Positions 34,815 through 46,100 of a stretch of DNA of 64,000 bases are shown piece after piece. The stretch lies in assembly GCA_022885665.1 (NCBI GenBank), contig JAGQDJ010000117.1:186001-250000 (forward strand), given 5' to 3'. The notes beneath the pieces were generated by a model, which was not told where the DNA came from, did not search any database, and saw only the letters and a list, made by a program, of their open reading frames with translations. This DNA is from Triops longicaudatus (lineage: Eukaryota > Arthropoda > Branchiopoda > Notostraca > Triopsidae). Position 1 is the first letter of the stretch, and each line of letters opens with the position of its first letter. A program made the position numbers and the translations under genes.

Positions 34815-35960
34815 GAAGAACTCATGTGTCAGCAAGGAGGTCGGTCAGTTTGTTATTATTGTGTACATAGTAAAAGGAAGATTATTCGTTGCTTCTAAGA
34901 AAACAAACTAGAGAAAAGGAGGGATAGTCTTATTTGACAGGCAATCCTTTGTAAGAAGAAGTAATAGTTTAGAAAAGTGTGCTGGCCTTGTCCTGAACAT
35001 GTACTGGTGCCCTTCTCTACAATCTATGTATGAAAAGTTTACCTGGCTTTGTCTGTGAGATTTTTCTTGAAACAAAGCAACTATTTTTCTACTGCTTTGT
35101 TACTTTTGACATTGCGTGCGACTTGCCTTTTTACACTATTGTATATACGTACTTTATTAAATAAATTGCTCTCGGCTTGGAATTTTGTCGTCCTATTTTT
35201 CAGGCAAATGCGAATAAAACAGTAAATAAGTGAACTTTGAACTATTACATTAACTGCACAGCAACGTTTCAGTCCTGAATGCTATGAGCACCTGGAAGAC
35301 ATTCATCGACAGTAGGGATTAAGTATGCAAAAAAGATTTCGTACAAAATGTAGTTACGAAATTTCACACACCGCATCGTGCATGCTGTATGGGTGAACAT
35401 GCCAGTCATTTTGTTTCTGAAAATCTAAACGACATTCAAGTATGGGCAAAGATGTCCGCTATTCTTAGGTAGCTCATCTTAAGAATAAAGTACACCAATC
35501 TCGTACTCCAATTAAACGAATGTTTGAAATATGCAAATTGATTCATGGAAATTATTCTTCTCCGCACGAGAATTCCGAATCTGTAAGAATTGTTTCGCTA
35601 GCCCTTCAAATAAGCGAGAAAATTGTGCTTGAATATGAAATTATGCCCTGAGGGCGTCTCAGGAGCCAAAAATTCTGAAATCCCATAAGGAATAACATAG
35701 GAAAAAGTGCGATGCACCAGCATCATGCTTTTTCAGACCTCGTACACCCTTTCTATCCCTTTTCCTGGTTCCTATGCTATTTCCTGTGATAATCTTGGTA
35801 ATCCCATTTTATTGGGATGTACAAGGTACCATGGGAGGCAGGACAGGTCATTGTCAGAGTCTTTTACTCTGGAAAACCAAAACTCAGACATGGGGACTCG
35901 AACCCACAACCTAACGGTCACCAGTCCAGGTCTTAGATCACTCGGCCATTACATTCATGG
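34815..35960 (-). repeat. Dispersed ~1.1 kb repeat with tRNA-like head, copy 1
   Basis: Alignable end to end with 37655-38690. Shared blocks include the aactcatgtgtca start, aaataaattgctct, gctatgagcacc/tgtatgagcacc, tgccctga(g/a)ggcgt and the ggaaaaagt(g/c)cgatgca segment. At its high-coordinate end, read on the minus strand, are an A box (TGGCCGAGTGATC, 35936-35948) and a B box (GGTTCGAGTCC, 35894-35904), spaced as in tRNA-Leu/Ser. This is a Pol III promoter head as in SINEs. The acceptor stem does not pair, so it is not a working tRNA gene. The length is large for a SINE. Confidence 0.75.
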
Positions 35961-37654
35961 TAAATAGTTTTTGCTTGAAATATAAATTAAATGAGACTGG
36001 CGATATGTTGCGCACGCAACTTGCCACTGATGATATCTAGTACTGTTTTTTGATTATTTCTCGACTTTTTTCTGAAAGGAAGTTTGGTCAACATTAAATA
36101 CTATAATGAACACAAGGTTCAGGCAAATTGTAATATATTACGACGTACAGAACATTTTCAAGTGATTTCAATTGATGTATTTGGAATTATAAGAATCTTA
36201 TCGCATACAAAGTATGGAGAGTCTCCTTGAATGTCGTCTGGAAATTGATATTGAACTTATGAACTCAAAATTGAACAAAATAATAATAAATTCATAACTT
36301 TATTTCACATCTCATAGGCAAGAGTTGAAATTAGTGAAGCTAACCAAGAAAACAGTATTCTAATTAAAGCAGTATATATCGCACAGCAATTCGGTTCAAG
36401 TGTGTGAAAATCCGTCGTTGGACACAGCAGCCGTTTACAAAAAGCCAATATGGAAGAATAACAGACTAGAAAACCTATGACCAAACGTAGTTATTTTTTT
36501 AATAAACCAAACGATTTCGGCCAGTGTATAAAATAGGGTGAATTAATTATAGGAAGACACTAAAAGACACGCCCAAAATAGGATTTTGGGTCTTCTAGAA
36601 TGCCCACTTCCCTTTTTATTTCTATGAAGACTAATTTCCCGTAGAATTTCACGGCTGTCATGTCGTCTCGTTCCACTTCCACGTGACAACCGGATGAACC
36701 TTGATCGATCGAAACACACAAATATTAACACATACACTATAATATTAAAATACTAAAAGTTAAATAGTAAGAACAAAAGTAATCACTTTTTTTCCTAATA
36801 AACGCATACCTTTGTATAAAATGTTAAGAACAATACCATATCAAATACTAGCAAACAAAGAAATGAAAAGACATAAGAGAATACAAATAATTTCTAAAGC
36901 AAGTTTTCGAAATGGAAACTAAAGCATTTTCGAGAACTGAAATCAATTACGGAATCTAACCATGCGCCCTTATAGCAGCTACTACGCAAGTTACTAGGCG
37001 TTTGGCAACGGATATGATTCCCTATTGAGCTCAACAGGCCTACACTTAACTGTGGAGGATGCTGGCTATAGAAAATTTCAGCCTCAATTCGATCTTTCTG
37101 AAAACTTTCCATGAATTCCTAAAGAAAACGAAAGTTTTCACTGTGTATTTTTTTTTTAAAGTAGACTGTCGGAGAATACCTTTATGAACTCACCTTGCAT
37201 TACTGAAGCATATTTCCTTTCCAGTTCGGGATCCCAAGCAAATTGGCACCGCTGGCGAAACTATTTCGCATTTGAAGCGGCTACGGTATACCCAACAATT
37301 CCGTTATCATCTTCACCTACGAAACACTGTTCGGTTGACAATGCCAAGAAATCGCCCAGAAGCCTACTAATAAAAAATACTAATTTACTATGAAAATTAA
37401 CTATTTCATCTGTTAGTCAACTCTAATATGCAGTAAATTAATCAAAAACATTTACTTACCAATATTTATAGCCGAAGATAATGAAACCTACCTATGTTAA
37501 GAGGTAATTACACACAATATTCAACTTAAAATTAGAGAAGTCGAAAGCTTACTTGTCTCCGAAGAGTTGAGGTTGTTTCTTCATCAAACTTCTTGCTATT
37601 TTGCTACTGAAAAGCTGCCCAGAAATGCGATCAACCTGACTTCGTCAGTGTCAG
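35961..37654. other. Intergenic DNA between the two repeat copies
   Basis: AT-rich, with no coding sequence, RNA gene or repeat recognised. Confidence 0.5.
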
Positions 37655-38425
37655 CGAACTCATGTGTCAATGAGAAGATCGGTTAGTTTGTTGTTATTGG
37701 GTACATAGAAAAAGGTACAATATTCCTTCCTTGCAAGAAAACAATCGAGAGGAAAAGATGGATAGGCAATCCCATGTAAAAAGGAGTAATAATTTAAAAA
37801 AGTGTGCTGACCCTGTCCTGAACATGTCCTGATGCCCGTTTTTTAAGTGTTGCCTGCCTTTTTCCGTGAGATTTTTCTTTATAACAATGCAACGATTTTT
37901 CCCCTGCCTTGTTATTTTCGAGATTGCATGTCTCCTTACATTAGGTACATGCGTATTTTATCAAATAAATTGCTCTGGGCTCTTGTCACCCTAATTTTCA
38001 AACCATAAAATTGCGAACAAAATAGTAGATAAGGGAACTTCAATTATAAACATTATTTGCACGGCACCGCTTCAGTCGTGAATGTATGAGCACCAGAAAG
38101 GCGTTCACCGGCAAAAGGAATGAGTTATGCAAAATGTTTCGCATAACAACGAAGTACTTCAGACCTAATCGTGCTTGGCATATGGGTGACCATTACAGTA
38201 ATTTTGTCCCTGCCAACGTAAACGACATTCAAGTATGGGCAAACGTGTCCCTATTTATCTCCTACTACAATTGATCGAAATGTCTGAAATATGCAAATTA
38301 AGGTATGAAATTATCCTTCTCCATACATGCATTTAAAACCTGCAAGAATTATTGTGCTATCACGTTCGATAAGCGAGAAAGCTGAGCTTGAATATGAAAT
38401 TTTGCCCTGAAGGCGTGTCAGGATC

Positions 38426-38467
<42 letters not shown>

Positions 38468-38690
38468 AAATCCCGTAAGACATAACATGGGAAAAAGTCC
38501 GATGCACGGTGCTGGTTCCTTTTGTGCCTGGTATTATTCCAATTTGAAGGAATAACATGAGTACCATAGGACGCAGGGCAATTAACATATTTTTAACAGA
38601 AAACCAAACCTCTAAGACTTAGGAACAGAAACCACAACCTTACAATTGAAAGCCGATGCTTTGACCGATTGACAATGCAATTTCTACTTA
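37655..38690 (-). repeat. Dispersed ~1.1 kb repeat, copy 2 (degenerate tRNA-like head)
   Basis: The second copy of the repeat at 34815-35960. The A and B boxes near 38615-38680 are still traceable but mutated (ggttgtggtttctgttcc in place of ggttgtgggttcgagtccc). A run of 39 A at 38427-38465 interrupts it where copy 1 has only five A. Confidence 0.7.
38427..38465 (+). repeat. Poly(A) run of 39
   Basis: An uninterrupted A run within repeat copy 2. Either expansion of a short A tract or the 3' tail of an inserted retro-element. Confidence 0.9.
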
Positions 38691-39345
38691 AGACACACGC
38701 GAAAAATACCGGTAGCAAGTTACCAGTATTGCTTGTCACGGATGACGACTACTACTGTTCTTTGATTATTTCTAGGTTTCTTGCAGGCAGGAGTTTTGTT
38801 CAAATCACATATTTCACCTTATGGTCGTTCGTACAGGTTTTGTTTCATTCAATACAAGTAAAGGAAAGTAAATCATTATTATTTGTTCGAATCAAGCCCA
38901 TGTTTTTTTCTTGATTTTGACTCAGGATTTCTTTCTGTAGTGTACATTAAGCTAAAGATCGCACACTTGGTACTGCTCGTACCGCGAATAAATACAGTGT
39001 AGGTTTCCTTCATTGGCTGATCGTATCTACACCTCCACCGCAGAATTCTCAAGAAGTTTTCTTAAGAGTAGCGAAGTCTCTAACAAAAACCATCGAAAGT
39101 CTTCATCGTAGTCTTAACGAAGGACTTGCCTGAATATTCGTCATATGTTTCAACCACTGTCGAAACATTTATATATATGTTATATCTGTGGAAGTTAAGT
39201 TACGAGTACAGTTTCTACAGAAAATGTACAAATCACACGCCGCAAGTACACTACCACGGCAAACCTTAGAAAGAACTAATTTCCTGCTTTCTTCATTTCA
39301 AGCTAAACTAAAAAATCACTTACGTAATAGTTAATTATGGTACGA

Positions 39346-39351
39346 TTTATT
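39346..39351 (-). promoter_or_regulatory. Poly(A) signal of the cytokine receptor gene
   Basis: TTTATT on the plus strand, AATAAA on the minus strand, about 58 nt beyond the receptor stop codon. Confidence 0.6.
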
Positions 39352-39408
39352 GTGTGAATAAAACACTCAGCTGAATATAAAATTGATTGTACACGTATAC
39401 ACAAAACC

Positions 39409-40132
39409 CTATACGAAGTTTTCGATAGGTCGGCCTGGGCCTGAGGTTTCGACGTTGACACTGTCTAATACTACGTAACCAGGCGTAGTCACACTCGTCT
39501 TGTTCACAGCTTGCGCGTAGTTCTGTCCTTGCACTTCACCCACAGTTACATAACCACTAGAATTTTTGCTTACCGGCAAGACCGTTGGGTCTTCAAGGGC
39601 AGATTCTTTGACACAGCCAACTGTAACGTAATGTTGTTTTGATTCACTGTCCCCCACGCTATTAATGTCCCCAACTTTTACGTAAGGTTGGACGATTGAA
39701 GAACTCTCCGTTGGATTAAATGCTACATAACCAGTTGACGGAACATCTTGTTTGGGCTTGTTGGCAAATGGTTTCCCTGGCGGAGGTTTCCCCATATAAA
39801 TATGTTCTTCGTCTTCATCCTGGTCAGCGTCTGGTTTCCAGTGTAAGGTTGTGTAGCTGGGAGGGAGGAGTTCCGTACCAGAACTGCATTCGGAATGTCG
39901 ACTACCGTGAGAGGACGCAGAGACGGTACTTAGGCTAGGACTGGCAGCTCCATCAGTGGGAGGTTTGACAGGCAGCACCACATAACCTGTTGTCACAGGT
40001 TTGGTCATTACTTCTGGCATCATGGCAACTTGTGAATAGCCAGACGCTAACAGATTAGGAGAGCTTTTGGAAACTGAAGTCTCGCATCTGTCGGTCTTAA
40101 AATTAGTTATGGGTGGAACCATCAAATCCAAT
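39409..40132 (-). CDS. dome: Receptor last exon: cytoplasmic tail with repeated tyrosine motifs
   Basis: Encodes the last 241 residues. Six short tyrosine motifs share the form YVxL/YVxV/YVxF: GYVVLP, GYVAFN, PYVKVG, HYVTVG, GYVTVG and GYVVLD. GYSQV, SYTTL and IYMG are also present. No YxxQ (gp130/STAT3-type) site was found. YVxL is closer to STAT5-type sites. Phosphotyrosine docking for STAT or SH2 proteins is inferred. Confidence 0.85.
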
Positions 40133-43100
40133 CTAGAAATACAAACAATGAGTTATTTCCAGTTTTCATATTATACAGTAAGTTTCAAACAAGAAAAATT
40201 ATGTCAGATTTTACCTAGCATATATATGACTTTCAGGTTCTTGTTTTGGAAGATTAACGTCAATGGTAGGCACCACTGCGGTAGGCTTTTTATCCTCCAA
40301 CTTCAAGTCTAACCAATTTCTGCCCGAAAAGACGCTGTCACGGCACGCTGAGGCGGGCTCCACTACATCGGCACCCGAGTCCGATGAAAGGTGTGTTCGT
40401 GATGTATGAGAGGAAGAAATAGAGGCGTGTCCCGAACTACAGCCAGAGCTATCCCCGCTTTCGTTACGACCGTGCCGTTCCGTCTGAGATTTCACACCCG
40501 ATTTAGCTATAGTTGTTACTGGTTTCTTAACATCCTAAAAAATAAAATTTTAAGACTGTTATCTTCGAGGCTTGTTACAAAAAAACTTACTGCAGTAATA
40601 TCCTTCTTCATTATGTGACCTTTCTTTTCTCTTATCGTGATGACAGTGCTATCGTCGGATGCATTAGAATTGAGACGGTCATAATAGGGACGGGTACTTG
40701 GAGTGTCTTTTTCGAAGGAAACCGGACTTAATTCGAGACGCGGGAACTTTCGTTCCTCGAAGCCTAAGCCCGAATTCTACCCAAAAAAAGAAAGATTAGT
40801 CAAATGAAAATTAATACGGGTTTGTGTTTCACACGCATTACCATATTAGGATCACTCATATCCCATGGTAAAGACGGAGCAATTTCGTCCGCATCTTTAT
40901 ATTTCTTTGTTGTCCTAGAAAGCAAAATAAAGAATTATGAAACAACTAACATACTGAATATTCAAACGTTACAGCATCAGACGACCAACCGCATCCTTCC
41001 CGGAAATTAAGAGATTACAATGACACGTGTAGGATTTAAACGAATTTTATAATATGTAAATGTCTTGACCGCAGTTAGTCAGGTAAATAACCACATCTTG
41101 TGCACGTCTGCACGTGTAACAGCTACAATTACCCAACCACCAATTCCGCGAAGCGCACTAAAAACTGAATGCCAATTGACATCGTCACGCTTGTGTGGGG
41201 GCGGCTCAGTTGTTCTTGTCATCCCAAGTTAATTTCCTTTGTTAATAAGGACAATGCTTTCTTTCCCAGAAAAGCTATCTTGTGTTTTTCACACTTACGC
41301 TTTTATTTAAGACTACGTTCTGACAAACTGTTAGCTATTCACTACCGTTTACGTGGGGGGAGGCACGGCTTTTGTTCCGTTCAAAAACATTGCGCCACCG
41401 ATTCTGAGAGCTTCATGTGCCTTGTCATGATTCGTCTGAGTCCCTTTCGTGTTCCATAAAAAGACGCTAGTTTTAAAAGGTTAGTTCTCACTAACTTGCA
41501 GTCTAATCGTTTCCTGATTCGGATGAACTGAGAATACTGTCAGCCGTAATCTGCACCTAATTCATGGGGCTTTTTATACAAAAGAGATCCAGTTTGATTT
41601 GTCAAATAGATAGGAACAAACTGTCGCGAGGGGTTTTTACGTGTAACTTATCTGGCAACTTGACGCGGGTTTCCATGTACTCCACTCACCACACTCCCCA
41701 AAAAAGCCCGAACGCTTTACAAGGAATGCCACCCGCTCACCGACTTCGGAGAAACAAACTCCGATACCATTTTCCGTGAACCGACGCATAATAAGCTCTC
41801 GTAGCTTTTGTGCCCATGTTACATGGGGTGAGTGGGGAGAGACGGAAAAGAAAGCGGCCCACCGCATTTTTTTTAAAAAAAAAGTTCCCCAGTAGACCAC
41901 TGGAATACGGAGAAATGTGCATCTGCAGAAAGAGCTTTCAATTTCCTGGACTAGAACACATTTCAAGACCTTCCAGAACTACGAAGTCAATTAAAAAGAT
42001 TTTGTAGACTGCATTCTTGAATCGAATTTCTTCTATTTACTAGACTCGTAAAAGCGTACTCTTTTCAAGAAAAGCAAGCTACTAACAATAACATCTTGAG
42101 CACAGAACAAGTGTTTTGCGGAGTTTTGCAAGGTACACTCCAAAATGTTACAACATGCCGCAACTGCGTCTTAGCGGTGCCCAACTAGTTCCGACATGAT
42201 TTAATATCTGGGAAATCCCCACTTGTTTTTCCGACCAGTTAAGTTCATGTGCTGGCTTTTAAAAAAATTAAGTCTCGTTTAATGGAAATTCCAAAGGTGT
42301 TGATAAATATTCCAGTCCTTGAAACACTCATTCACCGCGAAACAGACAATTTGAGAGAAAAACTGTGGTAGTTGGGAATTTACACAAATTCAAGCGAAAC
42401 TTGAAAGATCTGTTTTTTAGTTGCTTACGCTGCACAGCATAAAACAGCCTTTAACATATTAACTTTAAACTACTTCGATAGTTCGTATTTACTGCTTATT
42501 CGAGCACGCCTTCGATACGACGAACACCAGCCTACTCAACCAAACCTCTCCCTCCGAGTCCTCGATCACGCCAAATGCTATCAGATTGTCCACAGACTTG
42601 CGTGCGTGCGGACGTTCTGTAATTTCGCTGCCTCCGTGGAGTGTACTTAAAATCTTAAGTAGTTCCGGACACCAACGTGGTAAGTTATTTAAAACCGATA
42701 GTACACATTACTAACAAGTCTGTTTGATTCTAGGGGAGACCCGGAAAACGTGGAGAAAAATGTGAAAAGGGGGACTTACCATCTCACGCCGAAGAAGACC
42801 GTCGCGAAAACGATCGCCGCCGCACATATACTTGTAACAATCCAAATGATCGTAGCCATCGTCAACCCTGTAACAATAGAATGAAAATCATTGTGTTTAG
42901 TGATCCCCTGTTCAATGCCCCATATATAATATGTTTCAACGACGAAGTTTATGTATATTCCCTAATGTAACGTATTTCTAAAAGTTCTCAACTTCTTCAG
43001 AAGTTTCTCATCAAGTCCTATTTTCTCACAACTTTTCCCTGAACTTAACTCTACAAGTTCAGAAATTGTCGATTCGTACTGATATTAATGCCTTTAAATA

Positions 43101-46100
43101 CAATATTGAAAACAAAAACGCAAAACGGAAATTACGAATCAATGCGAAAAGATTTTTACGTGCTTTTGACATAATTTAGTTGCAATACATTGTTCATATT
43201 AGCGCATTTCTAGAAAAGACAAAAGAATAGCAAGAGTTACATGGCAAACTGTTACAATCACACACCAAAACTACAAACACTATGAAATCCTAGGTCAATG
43301 TTGGTTTTACATTCCACAACCACTTCCCTGTCCTACTACATCGAGGTTTTCCACTTCCTTTGGCGCCAGATATGTCGCCTTGTCCTGAGCATTGGGTCGA
43401 AAGATCAACCCAACCTCTTTTCCAGCTTTATTTTCTTCAACTATCACCAACTGCAGGGCGACTGCGAGTTGGCGGGTCGGTTTGTCTTTAATCTTGTAGG
43501 GCGGAAAACCAAATGTTGTTAGTTCTAACGGCGCCATTAGCCGTGGCGACTCCAGATGAGTTCCCCCTACTTTTAACCCTACGCCTTTACGATTTCTAGA
43601 CATTATCACTTGGGCGACGGGCATCAAGGTTATCTCGTTACTGTCAACAGCGTCACTTTCACCCCACCACAACATATTTTCTAATATGGACGTGCCTTCC
43701 TCCTTTACCTCCTTTTTCGCCCACGAGGGAACAATGTAGGGTATCGATTGCAAAGGGACTTTACCTGGAAGAACACAACTCTCTTTGGATTCCTCGCTCC
43801 ACGGGCCCACAAATGTATCGCTTTCTGATACGTTATTCACAGCTTGCACGCGGAAGCCATATTCGACATACGAACTACTACACTCGTTCACTTGCACGAA
43901 GGCGCTCCCTAAACAAGAATATAAACAATATTAAGTTGCGGTGTACACAAAACAAAACGATTAGTATCAAACTTGTAATAACTTATCACATATCAGAAAT
44001 AACTAAATGAAGCTCGGGGTGCCTGTAATATACGCGTCACATTGCTTTTCATATCCAGCATTGCTAGCACAAAATTAATGCAACGTAAAAAATACGCCGT
44101 ATTTTAATGTTATAAAAAATACGGAGAAATACGATGCAACAAAGATGGGCAGTTTCTGTCCTTGCCCTGAATCCCAAATTCTTGCAGTGTGCGGCACCGA
44201 CATTAAGATCTACCTAAATTAATCTGTAGTAGAACCACTTCAATGCAGATTGGATAAGTTTATACCCCGTCTTAATTCATAAGGAACTTATGGTCCCGTT
44301 TCAATCCTATTTAATTCTTACAACTCCGTTGTACTTTATGCCCCACCTAAGTTCACACCGTTGCCCTGTCCCTAGCCTACGTAATTAAGCTAGTTCCACT
44401 ATACAAAACTAAACATAGCCTGCTAACCCGAATCACAAAAAAAATAATAAAAAAAATAAAAAAAATACAATCACGAGACATATACTATCCATATCTACGA
44501 TCCACTGAAAACTACGTCCCTCCAAGAAAAAAAGAACAGCTTACTGTTTGCGCTGCTTTCCACCACCTGCGACCACGATATCCCACTTAGATTGCCGGTC
44601 TCATCATAAACAATGATTTCGAGGTTATAATAGGGATCTGGGCCACCCATATCACTCGGGGGATCCCATGTGACATAAACAGTAGTCGAGTTCCACATGC
44701 GAGTAAGCGGCTTGCCTGGTGCACCCGGTTCTGCGTGAAGAAGAAAAAAATAATAATTGAAATTATAATATCAGTAAGGGATTCCCACACATTACCTCCA
44801 ATTGCAGTCCGTTGTTGAAGTGTTTCGGAATTGGCCGAACACTTGGTGCCTTCTGTGCAAGCTTTCACGTTCACTGCATAATCGTGATAGCTTGTCAAGC
44901 CGTCAAATTTCAGCTATTAAGAAAAATTCTTGAATGTTATATTCAACAATCACACAGCTAAAATATACCTCCGTAACATCAGGGTATACATCCTTGGATT
45001 CACGGATAAGTTCGGTCTTAGCGTCTTGTAGGATAACAATGTACCTGGTGAGGATACCATTTCGTTGTTGAGGAGGGAGCCAGCTAACAACCATGCTGTC
45101 ATTGTTGACAGCCTTGGCTTCCAATTGCAATGGCGGGCTGGGTGCTACAAGTGCCAAAGAAACTATTAGCTAAAGCAAACCCTACAAATGTGGTACTGTC
45201 AAACTCACCAGCTTGGGCTGTTGTGTTGCACAATGGATCAGACGGTTGACTCATACCTCCTTTGCTTAACGCGGACAAAGTCACCAAATAGCTCGTGTAA
45301 GGCTGCAAATTCTCGAGCACAGCCACATTCTCTGTATCTGATACCACCTGAAACATCTTTTCACCTAAAACAGGAAGACCAAAATTCCATATAACAGCGC
45401 AAATTTTTTCAAAAAGAATATAAACTGATAAATGTCCAAAATATTACCTGTACAATTTGAAGATGGGTCGCCCGGGCAATAATACACATGAAATTCTTTG
45501 ATCAATCCCTCCGTATTCGAACAGTCCAAACGCCAAGTCAAGGTAAGGGTGGTTTCCGTAACAACAGTTACACTGACATCGCGAATCTTGTCCAAAACTG
45601 TCAAAATAAGGGCATTATTGGTTAAACCTTTTTAATAAAATACAGTTTAAAAATTACCATTATTGCCAATAACCGTGCACGTAGCCCACGCCATACCAGA
45701 AGACCTTTGTCCATTGTTTGCGGCGACTGCAAACTGATAAATAGACCACGGGTTTGGCACAGTGACGTTCACTTGCAGCTCATCGGGCTTGACCATAATC
45801 CAGGAAAGCTTTCCCTATAAAAAGCACGACTTCTGTTAAAAAGCTTCTCTGCTATGAGAAACATCCCAACTTACTTTGCAATTATACGGTCTGTCAACGG
45901 CGTTTTGGCAATAAAAAACGGTGTATGACGTCACAACTTCATTACTCGGTTTCTTCCATACCAGTTCGTACACGCCATTGCCGTGATCTATCTTGGTAAC
46001 TGCACGGGGTTGCTTGAGAGCTACAATCGCAAGAAAAACCATGACCATAGCTATTGTTCTGTAACAATAAATAAAAATAATAAAAATAAAAGCTTACTTT

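Noticed and set aside
35890..35950. A functional tRNA-Leu or tRNA-Ser gene on the minus strand
   Set aside because: A and B boxes are good, but the acceptor stem does not pair and the sequence is part of a repeated element, so it is a tRNA-derived repeat head.
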